Shown here: positions 7,070 to 13,963 of the stretch, one piece after another
Numbering within the stretch: position 1 is the stretch's first letter
Layout of the letters: each line of letters opens with the position of its first letter
Notes under the pieces: generated by a model
What the model was told of the DNA's origin: nothing
The model's database searches: none
The model's input: the letters and a program-made list of their open reading frames with translations, nothing else
NCBI GenBank assembly: GCA_027485535.1
Contig: JAIXQV010000164.1
Span: 1 to 23,922 of the forward strand
Direction of reading: 5' to 3'
DNA from: Oxalobacteraceae bacterium
GTDB taxonomy: Bacteria > Pseudomonadota > Gammaproteobacteria > Burkholderiales > Burkholderiaceae_D
DNA length: 23,922 bases
Program-made: the position numbers and the translations under genes

Positions 7070-8163
7070 ACGTGAGTGTCGTTGGCGCTCGGGTTAGCGC
7101 TCAGATTGGCAACCGGATTGGCGTTCAGGTCGACGGTTGGCGCAGACCGGCTGCGAGTGACACGGCTGATGAAGTAATGCGGCCGCTGCTTGACCTCGGT
7201 AAAAATTCGGCCAATATACTCACCGAGAATGCCGATCGATAGTAGCTGCACACCACCGAGAAAACTCACCGCCACTACCAGTGTCGGCCAGCCCTTGGCA
7301 TCATTACCAAAAAACAGTGTCTCGATCACGATATAGCCAGCGTAAGCAATCGAGATCAGCGAGATCAAGCTACCAACGATGGTCCATAAGCGTAGCGGTA
7401 CGTTCGAAAATGCGGTCAGGCCCGTCGCTGCCAGCCGCAGCAGACTGGCAAAATTAAAGCTGCTGCTGCCGTGCCGCCGTGGGTCGGTTCGCACCTTCAT
7501 GCCAAGGCGAGTAAAGCCAACCCAGTTGTACAGGCCTTTCATGAAGCGGTTACGCTCAGGCATGCGACGCAATGCATCGAGCATGCAGCGATCCAGCACG
7601 CGAAAATCTTGCGTGTTCTCGGGGATTTTATTGCGCTCGCCGACATTTAACAGCCAATAGAACGCCTGTGTGAATGCACGCTTGGGCAATGACTCGTCAT
7701 TACGATCAGAGCGTACTGCGTACACCATGTCGTAGCCGCGCCGCCACTGCGCAAGAAATGAGGGAAGCAGCTCAGGGGGATGCTGGAAATCGCAATCAAT
7801 CAGCACAGCCACATCGCCACTCGCCTGATCAATGCCCGCCGACAAAGCGACCTCTTTACCAAAATTACGCGACAGCTGAATCAGCACCACAGGCAAGCGG
7901 TTCATGACGCTGCTGACTTTTTCTACGGTAGCGTCGCGGCTGCCATCATCAATCACCACCAACTCATGCCGCATACCCAAACCCGTAAACAGGGTATGCA
8001 AGGTCTCCAACATCGGCACCACGTTTTGCTGTTCATTGAACGCCGGCAGCAGCACGCTGACCAATGGATCAGTCGGGCGCTCGGCCGCTCTGGCCTGCAA
8101 GGTGAAAGCGCTCTCGCTGTCAGCGCTCTCTTGCGGCTGATCGGGGGGTAAGTCGAGATTCAT
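7066..8163 (-). CDS. Family 2 glycosyltransferase, polyprenyl-phosphate sugar transferase type
   Basis: A 365-residue protein from the ATG at 8163; the frame continues to a TTG at 8229, which is less likely. Neither has a good ribosome site. The GT2 domain has SVLLPAFNE, the nucleotide-binding VVIDDGS (Asp72-Asp73), the DCDFQHP motif (123-129, equivalent to the DxD/DLQDP of the DPM1/GtrB/ArnC group, with His in place of Asp), and RFMKGLYNWVG. Two transmembrane helices near the C-terminus (starting at LWTIVGSLISLISIAYAGYI and VVAVSFLGGVQLLSIGILGE) are typical of GtrB/ArnC-type enzymes that attach a sugar to undecaprenyl phosphate. The tail is low-complexity with ANP repeats. It is the first gene of the operon with gtrA-like and deacetylase genes. 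Confidence 0.9.
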   Translation of the reverse strand: MNLDLPPDQPQESADSESAFTLQARAAERPTDPLVSVLLPAFNEQQNVVPMLETLHTLFTGLGMRHELVVIDDGSRDATVEKVSSVMNRLPVVLIQLSRNFGKEVALSAGIDQASGDVAVLIDCDFQHPPELLPSFLAQWRRGYDMVYAVRSDRNDESLPKRAFTQAFYWLLNVGERNKIPENTQDFRVLDRCMLDALRRMPERNRFMKGLYNWVGFTRLGMKVRTDPRRHGSSSFNFASLLRLAATGLTAFSNVPLRLWTIVGSLISLISIAYAGYIVIETLFFGNDAKGWPTLVVAVSFLGGVQLLSIGILGEYIGRIFTEVKQRPHYFISRVTRSRSAPTVDLNANPVANLSANPSANDTHV

Positions 8164-8495
8164 TAACAAGTCGGCAAACAAACGTGGGAATGATGCGCGG
8201 ACTGTATAGGCAGCGGCAAAGTGGGTCAAGCAAGGCGCTTGACGAAGCGAATACAGGCTCGTTCAGACGCGAGGTAGCGCTTGAATATTCTCTATTTAGC
8301 ATTTAAGTCGTGCCATGCGAACCGCCTCACATGCGCTCAGTGAGTGCTATTTAATCAACAGTTATCGCTGGAAAAATCTTGATTTCAGACCAAAAATTAA
8401 CATTTTTATACTTGAAATTCGTTCGAAAATGATGCAAATTCCGACCGGTGATAGCAGGGCTTCAGATAAAAATCCTCCCCGACAAGAAGGTTCAT
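8164..8495. other. Divergent intergenic region
   Basis: The region must contain promoters for the glycosyltransferase operon (minus) and the small regulator (plus). An AT-rich stretch at about 8350-8430 includes a TATACT that could be a plus-strand -10 element, without a well-spaced -35. I see no gene, RNA or repeat here. Confidence 0.4.
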
Positions 8496-8855
8496 GTGAG
8501 CAAACGCAGCCGACCCGCCGATATTTACCTCCGCTTTATTCAGCTGGCTGAGGCCGTGCGCTCGATGCCGACGCTGCCAGCGCTCGAGCCACTGGAAGTT
8601 CGCATCCTGGAATTGATCGCCTACGCACGTCAGACCCATGAGCGCTTGTCGGTGAAAGACCTGATGGGCAAGAGCGAATTAGGCTCGCCCGCCATGCTCC
8701 ATGGTCGCCTTAAGTCCATGCGCGAAAAAGGCTGGATTCTGTTGGCGGAAACCGAAGACGCGCGCCGCAAGCAGCTCGAACTCACTCAAGCCGCCCTGCT
8801 GCATTTCGACAAGCTGTCACGGTGCATGGCACAGGCGGTAAAAAAAGCCGGCTGA
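8496..8855 (+). CDS. Small winged-helix (MarR-like) transcriptional regulator
   Basis: A 119-residue protein if started at the GTG at 8496, which has AAGAAGG five bases upstream. An ATG at 8448 in the same frame would add 16 residues but has no ribosome site. The pattern is a helix (PADIYLRFIQLAEAVRSMP), then LEPLEVRILELIAYARQT, a likely recognition helix (SVKDLMGKSELGSPAMLHGRLKSMREKGWI), and a wing (LAETEDARRKQLELTQAALLHF). The last part, a charged turn followed by xLTxxG-like sequence, is typical of MarR-family wings. It stands alone on the plus strand between the glycosyltransferase operon and the soluble kinase. Target and ligand are not shown by the sequence. Confidence 0.7.
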   Translation: MSKRSRPADIYLRFIQLAEAVRSMPTLPALEPLEVRILELIAYARQTHERLSVKDLMGKSELGSPAMLHGRLKSMREKGWILLAETEDARRKQLELTQAALLHFDKLSRCMAQAVKKAG

Positions 8856-9227
8856 TAGATGCACTGATTTAAGTACTGATTGACGCAGTAAATCGCGTGG
8901 CTTCAGCCACGTAGCCCCCTCCTCACTTCACTCGCCGCTGGCGCATTGCCCTTCAATGTATACAAGGGAACTGCGCCTCGTTGCGTTTGTCTGATTGATG
9001 TTTCTACAGAGTATTTAGCTCGCTTCTTTGCCTTGGCTAGGGTGTTCTGAGCAATCTCTTGGCTTTGTTTTGCGAAATGTCAATTTTTGTTACAGCAGCT
9101 CGGTGGAATCTGAATACGGGCCGAGTTACGCTGTAGCAGCAAACCAAAGTCGGGCAGACCATCAAGCATCGCTGTCCGAGTCATCAAGCTTTTCGAATGA
9201 TTGCTAACTGAATCCTGACGATACATC
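8856..9227. other. 372-bp gene-free region with two inverted repeats
   Basis: A small hairpin CGTGGCT-TC-AGCCACG lies at 8896-8911, shortly after the regulator stop; it has no T-tract, so it is at best a weak terminator. A second imperfect palindrome spans 8940-8977: 12 of 14 bases pair around a 10-nt loop (outer arms GGCGCA/TGCGCC, inner arms CCCTT/AAGGG). The remainder must carry the promoter of the downstream two-component genes. No coding frame is convincing. Confidence 0.5.
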
Positions 9228-10052
9228 ATGAAAGAAGCGTTACTACTCGAAGCACCCTTTACTGAAGCAACCTACGCGTTGCTGCATGAAGAAAGGTTGG
9301 CAACGATCGCTGAATCATTGCAGCCGTCAGCGCACCAGCTTGATCGTGTTCAGCCACACAAGCGCGACAATGTTGATGATGCATGGCGCGACACCAGAAG
9401 AGGCGAACGCCCTGATCTCGACCTTGTTCGAACGCGCGAGCGTGAGCGGATTGAGCGCGATCTGCATGATGATCTCGGTGGCAATCTGTCCGCACTGAAA
9501 ATGCTGTTAGAGCTGACTTGGCAGCAGATGCCAATAACCACCCAGCTGGAGCTGCGTCGGGCTCAATGGAATCACTTGATAGACCGCTCGATTGAGTCAA
9601 TACACCGTATTGCCACCAACTTGCGTCCCGCGGCGCTAGAGAATGGCTTGCTGGCTGCGCTGGAAACACTAGCGCAAGAGCAGACCCAGCAGCAGGCAAT
9701 TCCGCACCATGTCCATCACCGGTCGCAAGCCATTGATATTGAAATGCCCTTAGCGATCGCTTTGTTTCGTGTTGCGCAAGAAAGCTTCAACAATATTCGT
9801 AAGCACGCGAATGCTTCACTGGTTGATGTTTTTATGATGGTGATTGACGATAATTTCGTACTCGAGATCATTGATAACGGCAAAGGATTTTCGATAGACC
9901 AGTCATTCGCGCCCGAGTGCTTGGGTGTTCGAGGCATGCGTGAACGTATCGAACTTCTGGGTGGCGAGTTTCATCTGGCGTCTCGACCCGGCAAAGGTAC
10001 GCTGGTTCGTGCCACATTACCGAGATACTCCCCTCCCGACGCAATCGCATGA
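9228..10052 (+). CDS. Soluble histidine kinase, NarL-partner (HisKA_3) type
   Basis: A 274-residue kinase with no transmembrane segment or recognisable sensor domain. The HisKA_3 domain carries the phosphorylated His H80 in RERIERDLHDDLGGNLSALK. The HATPase has an N-box around E185 (QESFNNIRKHANAS), a G1 box DNGKG at 216-220, and a final G2-like GVRGMRERIELLGG and GKGT. The first about 65 residues are charged and unassigned; they could be a small sensor or partner-binding segment. The stop overlaps the response regulator start by ATGA, so the two are a coupled two-component pair. The ribosome site is weak. The pair is convergent with flhDC. The input must be cytoplasmic or come through a partner protein. 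Confidence 0.9.
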   Translation: MKEALLLEAPFTEATYALLHEERLATIAESLQPSAHQLDRVQPHKRDNVDDAWRDTRRGERPDLDLVRTRERERIERDLHDDLGGNLSALKMLLELTWQQMPITTQLELRRAQWNHLIDRSIESIHRIATNLRPAALENGLLAALETLAQEQTQQQAIPHHVHHRSQAIDIEMPLAIALFRVAQESFNNIRKHANASLVDVFMMVIDDNFVLEIIDNGKGFSIDQSFAPECLGVRGMRERIELLGGEFHLASRPGKGTLVRATLPRYSPPDAIA

Positions 10053-10723
10053 TGCCGAACTCGGCCGCAACGACCTGCCGATTGCGGGTATTAATTGCGG
10101 ATGATCATGCCATCGTTTGTGAAGGACTAAAGCAGATTATCAGTAGCGATCCGGCATTTATCGTCATCGCCGACGTCAACACAGCAGCGCAAGCGATGCA
10201 AGTGGTACGTACTGGTGGCATTGATATCTTGTTGCTGGATATCTCACTGCCTGATCGTAATGGTATCGATTTACTGAAGCAACTGAAGCAAGAAACGCCG
10301 TCGCTCAAAGTATTGATCTGCAGTCTGCATCACGAAGATGCCTATGCCACGCGGTCGCTACGGGCGGGTGCAGCTGGTTATCTCAGCAAACAGTGCGCAG
10401 CAAGTACCTTGCTCAACGCATTACATGAGGTGGCTAAAGGTCGAAAGTATGTGAGCGCCGAGCTCGCACAAGCGCTAGCGGCTCACATTGGTAGTGACAT
10501 TGACGACGAGCCTCACCAGCGTCTCTCGGATCGCGAGTATCAAACCCTACTGAAAATCGCCACCGGTATGACGGTGACTGAAATTGCGGCGCAGCTGACG
10601 CTCTCGGTCAAGACCATCAGCATGTATCGCACGCGTTTACTACAAAAAATGCGAATGCGAAATAATGCAGAGCTGACCCATTATGCGATCCGTCACCAAT
10701 TACTTCCCGAGCTGACTGAGTAA
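10049..10723 (+). CDS. NarL/FixJ-family response regulator
   Basis: A 224-residue regulator with receiver and LuxR-type HTH domains. Acidic pocket D18-D19, phosphoacceptor D64 (LLLDISLPD), S92 and K114 (YLSKQ) are all present. The HTH is at about 155-215 (LSDREYQTLLKIATGMTVTEIAAQLTLSVKTISMYRTRLLQKM). It is translationally coupled to the upstream kinase (ATGA). Its last ten codons overlap the 3' end of flhC on the other strand by 31 bp. NarL-type regulators such as RcsB control flhDC in enterobacteria, so control of flagella is a reasonable but unproven idea. Confidence 0.93.
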   Translation: MMPNSAATTCRLRVLIADDHAIVCEGLKQIISSDPAFIVIADVNTAAQAMQVVRTGGIDILLLDISLPDRNGIDLLKQLKQETPSLKVLICSLHHEDAYATRSLRAGAAGYLSKQCAASTLLNALHEVAKGRKYVSAELAQALAAHIGSDIDDEPHQRLSDREYQTLLKIATGMTVTEIAAQLTLSVKTISMYRTRLLQKMRMRNNAELTHYAIRHQLLPELTE

Positions 10724-11262
10724 TCAATCTCGACCGTTTTATCGATTCGTTTTCGTTTACCCGCACGAGCGGGTGGGTGACACAAACCACAACGAATACC
10801 ATAACGCGGCTGGAATGCATGGCTGATAAACTGGCCATGACATACATCACAGCGCTGCACCGATAGCATGCGGTTATCAAAGAAACGAATCAGCGTCCAA
10901 GCACGGGTCAGCGAGAGTAACGGCTGTTCGGAAGGTTCGGGGGGCATCTGCTCGAGATATAGCCGATAGGCTTTGATCACGGTATCGATACCACTGAGTC
11001 GCGCGTGATCCTGCAGGTAACGATAAATGCCTAAAAATACAGAGGCATGGATATTAGGCTGCCAACTAATAAACCAATCCGTTGAAAAAGGCAGCATGCC
11101 CTTCGGCGGCGAAACGCCACGCAGCTCTTTGTACAGCTTGAGCAAGCGCTCACGCGAGAGTGTCGTTTCTGATTCCAGCAACTGAAGGCGCGCGCCTAAT
11201 CGAATCAACTCACTCGCCAGCAGGATTTGCTGCGCATCTCCGGAAACACTTCGCACGGTCAT
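10693..11262 (-). CDS. flhC: Flagellar transcriptional regulator FlhC
   Basis: A 189-residue protein, close to the 192 of E. coli FlhC, and strongly similar across its length as recalled: LGARLQLLESET, LSRERLLKLYKELRG, SPPKGMLPFSTDWF, VIKAYRLYLEQ, LTRAWTLIRF. The four zinc-binding cysteines are C138, C141, C158 and C161 (CDVC and CGLC). With FlhD it forms the FlhD4C2 complex that activates class II flagellar promoters with sigma-70 RNA polymerase. It begins six bases after flhD. Its 3' end overlaps the convergent response regulator gene by 31 bp. No motAB or che genes follow, unlike many betaproteobacterial flhDC loci. Confidence 0.97.
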   Translation of the reverse strand: MTVRSVSGDAQQILLASELIRLGARLQLLESETTLSRERLLKLYKELRGVSPPKGMLPFSTDWFISWQPNIHASVFLGIYRYLQDHARLSGIDTVIKAYRLYLEQMPPEPSEQPLLSLTRAWTLIRFFDNRMLSVQRCDVCHGQFISHAFQPRYGIRCGLCHPPARAGKRKRIDKTVEIDYSVSSGSNW

Positions 11263-11268
11263 GGATCT

Positions 11269-11604
11269 TTAGCTCGACATATCGTTGAGCGGCGCCATCG
11301 GCTCACAAGGCTGCGCAGCGAACAGAATGCTGGCATGCGCCTGTATCAACGAACGGTCTTTGGAGAGATTGCTTAGCAAACCGGCGATGGTTTCATCAAA
11401 CCGCAGCCTTACCAGCATCAGATTGCTGGAAGCAAGCCGGACAATCTGTGCTGGTGACAAGGTATCGATCAAATTAGCGAGTTCGATACTAATCCCGAGT
11501 CGGTAAATCGCCGTGGCGCGATCTTGTCGCACCATTTGCTGCGCAAGGATCAGATAAGCGAGATTCGTGTCGCGTATGCTCGACATCAGGTCAGGAGTTG
11601 TCAT
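11269..11604 (-). CDS. flhD: Flagellar transcriptional regulator FlhD
   Basis: A 111-residue protein that aligns from its first Met with E. coli FlhD: IRDTNLAYLILAQQMVRQDRA (compare IYDINLSYLLLAQ), YRLGISIELA, and the C-terminal half. It is the partner of FlhC in the master regulator of flagellar synthesis. The ATG at 11604 is supported by this alignment despite a poor ribosome site; a second ATG is at residue 7. It is the first gene of the flhDC operon. A region of about 157 bp, with a perfect dyad at 11710-11731, and then a 105-bp tandem repeat separate it from cysB. Confidence 0.95.
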   Translation of the reverse strand: MTTPDLMSSIRDTNLAYLILAQQMVRQDRATAIYRLGISIELANLIDTLSPAQIVRLASSNLMLVRLRFDETIAGLLSNLSKDRSLIQAHASILFAAQPCEPMAPLNDMSS

Positions 11605-11709
11605 CAGGAGCAGTTAGTTAGCGCGGCGTACCGCAAATTTATTCCAGCAAGGGAATTGTGCCGGTGAGATGCAGCGCAGAAAATCAGCGTACAGCGATAT
11701 TTGCTGTCT

Positions 11710-11731
11710 GACAGACGATGTAATTTCTGTC
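11710..11731. promoter_or_regulatory. Candidate operator dyad upstream of flhD
   Basis: A perfect inverted repeat GACAGA-N10-TCTGTC lies about 106-127 bp before the flhD start codon, inside the presumed promoter region 11605-11761. It overlaps a second palindrome CTGTC-T-GACAG at 11704-11714. The spacing of about two helical turns would suit a dimeric regulator. No regulator can be assigned; the adjacent NarL-type protein is one option, though the site does not look like the NarL heptamer. Confidence 0.3.
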
Positions 11732-11761
11732 GGTGTTTGTCTTACAAACTGAGGGAGGTAG

Positions 11762-12020
11762 GTACGGCAAGGTGGGCCCAACACCGCCAGCGCAGCATTC
11801 ATGAGGCAGATAAAGCTGCTCAAAAACGTTGCTGGCTAGGCGGGGCCACCGCAGACAGTACTCGACGTACGGCAAGGTGGTCCCAACACCGCCAGCGCAG
11901 CTTTCATGAGACGGATAAAGCTGCTCAAAAACGTTGCTGGCTAGGCGGGGCCACCGCAGGCAGTACTCGACGTACGGCAAGGTGGGCCCAACACCGCCAG
12001 CGACGTTTTTGAGCAGCTTT
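11762..12020. repeat. 105-bp tandem repeat with an inverted terminal arm
   Basis: Two complete units (11762-11866 and 11867-11971) differ at 5 of 105 positions, and a third is cut after 31 bp (11972-12002). The last 18 bases of the array (12003-12020) are the reverse complement of an internal part of each unit (AAAGCTGCTCAAAAACGT), so a 25-bp inverted pair with one mismatch exists between 11917-11941 and 11996-12020. Each unit also holds smaller palindromes such as GTAC-TCGAC-GTAC and a GGGGCCACC/GGTGGGCCC-like pair. The outer arm ends inside the cysB stop codon. The unit length is a multiple of three, which leaves spurious open frames on both strands. It may be a dispersed palindromic element that duplicated here. 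Confidence 0.92.
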
Positions 12021-12961
12021 TAGATGTCGTACGTGTCGCGTTCGCCAGTAAGTGCCTGCTCCACCAACTTGCGCGATAGGTTCGGCGCTAGCAATTCTAT
12101 GAAGGTGAACACATAACTACGCAGATAGGCACCCTGCTTCAGCGCGATGCGCGAAACATTCATACCGAACAGGTGCCCGGCGGGAATCGCTTTGAGGTTG
12201 GTGTCGCGAGTCGCGTTGTAGGCTAAGCCAGCGATGATGCCGACCCCCATGCCGAGTTCGACATAGGTTTTGATGACGTCGGCATCAATCGCCTCCAACA
12301 CCACGTCGGGTTTGAGTCCCCTTCGCGCGAAGGCCTGATCAATCTTGTTGCGACCAGCAAAGGCGGCGTCGTACGTAATCAGCGGATAGCCTGCAATATC
12401 TTCCAGCGTCAGGTTTTTTTGGCGTGTCAGCGGATGTTCATTGGGCACGACAACCATGTGCTCCCACTGAAAACATGGCAGCGACACCAAACCCTCTACC
12501 TCGGCGATGGCTTCGGTGGCGATGGCCAGATCGGCTTGGTTGTGCAGCACCATGTCGGCCACTTGCTTGGGATTGCCTTGCAATAGGGACAACCGAACCT
12601 TGGGGAATTTTTGCGAAAAGGTCTGCACCACCGGCGGTAGCGAGTAGCGCGCCTGCGTGTGGGTGGTCGCGATGGTGAAGCTGCCACTGTCCTGCGCCGC
12701 GAATTCCTTGCCGATTCGTTTCAGGGCCTCAACTTCTTGCAGAATGGTCTCGACGGCGCGCACCACTTGCCGGCCGGGCTCGGTCAGGCCGCGAATGCGC
12801 TTGCCATGGCGGGCGAAGATATCGACGCCGAGCTCCTCCTCCAACTCGATAATGGCCTTGGAGACCCCGGGCTGGGAGGTAAATAGCGCCTTTGCCGCCT
12901 CGGTCAGGTTAAATTTCTGACGCACGGCTTCACGCACGAAACGAAATTGGTGAAGATTCAT
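12020..12961 (-). CDS. cysB: CysB-type LysR-family regulator of sulfur assimilation
   Basis: A 313-residue LysR regulator from the ATG at 12961, giving the classical CysB start MNLHQFRFVREAVRQ. The winged HTH lies at about residues 19-65 (NLTEAAKALFTSQPGVSKAI, then IELEEELGVDIFARHGKRI). The effector domain has the CysB pattern TTHTQARYSLPPVV, LLQGNPKQVADMV, and ELGMGVGIIAG. CysB senses O-acetylserine or N-acetylserine and activates sulfate-assimilation promoters. The frame runs on upstream to 13036, but the family start is clear. It is divergent from the TSUP-cysI operon, the usual arrangement in betaproteobacteria. Its stop codon lies in one arm of the adjacent inverted repeat, which may act as a 3' processing or termination structure. 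Confidence 0.95.
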   Translation of the reverse strand: MNLHQFRFVREAVRQKFNLTEAAKALFTSQPGVSKAIIELEEELGVDIFARHGKRIRGLTEPGRQVVRAVETILQEVEALKRIGKEFAAQDSGSFTIATTHTQARYSLPPVVQTFSQKFPKVRLSLLQGNPKQVADMVLHNQADLAIATEAIAEVEGLVSLPCFQWEHMVVVPNEHPLTRQKNLTLEDIAGYPLITYDAAFAGRNKIDQAFARRGLKPDVVLEAIDADVIKTYVELGMGVGIIAGLAYNATRDTNLKAIPAGHLFGMNVSRIALKQGAYLRSYVFTFIELLAPNLSRKLVEQALTGERDTYDI

Positions 12962-13075
12962 AGTCGTTTTTGCAAGTTTTACTGACCCTGGACCCCGGCC
13001 TGCGACGGGGTGACGTTTGAGGAGGCCGGAATCCAAAACAATTTACCAAACGGCAACAAAAGCGGCGGCATCTGT

Positions 13076-13096
13076 TTATATCCGAAATTCATATAA
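13076..13096. promoter_or_regulatory. Candidate LysR-type operator between cysB and the cys operon
   Basis: A perfect TTATAT-N9-ATATAA dyad fits the loose T-N11-A pattern of LysR-family sites. It lies 115 bp before cysB and 73 bp before the TSUP gene, a sensible place for CysB autoregulation and operon activation. CysB sites are poorly conserved, so this is a position-based guess. A possible plus-strand promoter (TTTGGA, 17 bp, TAGCAT) lies further right at about 13116-13146. Confidence 0.35.
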
Positions 13097-13168
13097 GCAA
13101 ATGAATCTTGTGTTGTTTGGAATATAGCGGAAGTTTATTAGCATTCCGGGTCCTTTGTCGGCATCTAT

Positions 13169-13942
13169 ATGACTTCCACTTATATTATTTCCGGATTCGC
13201 CGTCGGCCTGCTGGTCGGACTGACCGGCGTCGGCGGCGGCTCGCTGATGACACCGCTACTGACCCTGCTGTTCGGGGTTAACCCGACGGTGGCGGTCGGC
13301 ACCGATCTGGCGTTCGCCTCAATCACTAAAACTGCAGGCACGCTGGCGCACCGCATTCGAAACAACGTGCACTGGGAGATCGTGCGTCGGCTCTGCTTGG
13401 GCGCGCTACCTGCCGCCTTGCTGACAACGCTCGCGCTGAAATACTTTGGTGCGCTAGAGCAGCACATCACGCAGATCATTCGGTACACCATCGCATTCTC
13501 GGTGTTGCTAACCGCGATCGCGATCGTGTTCCGTGGCCGTATGCAAGCGTGGATCACGGCGCACCCGGAGCGACAGTTGCACGGCAGAGCGCAAGTGATT
13601 GCGACAGTGATTGCAGGTGCCGTGATTGGCACACTGGTGACAGTTTCATCGATTGGTGCGGGTGCGGTTGGTGCCACCGTCTTGGTACTGCTCTACCCGC
13701 ATCTCAAACCGGCTGAAATTGCTGGCACCGATATCGCCTATGCGGTGCCGCTGACCGCGATTGCCGCGATCGGTCACTGGTGGTTGGGATCGATCAACTG
13801 GGCGCTACTGGGCATGTTGCTGATCGGCTCGGTACCCGGCATCACTATTGGCTCGCTCGCCGCGCGCGCCGTACCAGAAAAATTCTTGCGCGGGCTTCTG
13901 GCAACGACACTCACCGGTGTCGCTGCCAAGCTAGTGCTGTAA
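13169..13942 (+). CDS. TSUP (TauE/SafE) family permease, candidate sulfate transporter
   Basis: A 257-residue membrane protein of normal TSUP length with two repeated halves. Each has a glycine-rich motif: GLLVGLTGVGGGSLMTPLLT near residue 13 and GTLVTVSSIGAGAVGATVLV near residue 153. About seven or eight hydrophobic helices are visible. TSUP proteins carry sulfur-containing anions such as sulfate, sulfite and sulfoacetate. As the first gene of the operon, 21 bp before cysI and divergent from cysB, it is a good candidate for sulfate uptake in place of an ABC transporter; sulfite export is the main alternative. The ribosome site is weak. Direction and substrate are inferred from context only. 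Confidence 0.88.
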   Translation: MTSTYIISGFAVGLLVGLTGVGGGSLMTPLLTLLFGVNPTVAVGTDLAFASITKTAGTLAHRIRNNVHWEIVRRLCLGALPAALLTTLALKYFGALEQHITQIIRYTIAFSVLLTAIAIVFRGRMQAWITAHPERQLHGRAQVIATVIAGAVIGTLVTVSSIGAGAVGATVLVLLYPHLKPAEIAGTDIAYAVPLTAIAAIGHWWLGSINWALLGMLLIGSVPGITIGSLAARAVPEKFLRGLLATTLTGVAAKLVL

Positions 13943-13963
13943 ACGAAATCTTCGAGGAAACGT

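Noticed and set aside
8164..8229. TTG start extending the glycosyltransferase by 22 residues
   Set aside because: No ribosome site and no family similarity in the added residues; the ATG at 8163 is preferred, though it also has a weak site.
11684..12012. Open frames on both strands through the 105-bp repeat, giving proteins with a 35-residue repeat
   Set aside because: The repeat unit is divisible by three and GC-rich, which keeps several frames open. No ribosome site, no recognisable domain, and the DNA-level palindromes explain the conservation better.
11762..12020. CRISPR array
   Set aside because: Units are 105 bp, directly adjacent, with no variable spacers, and only about 2.3 copies.
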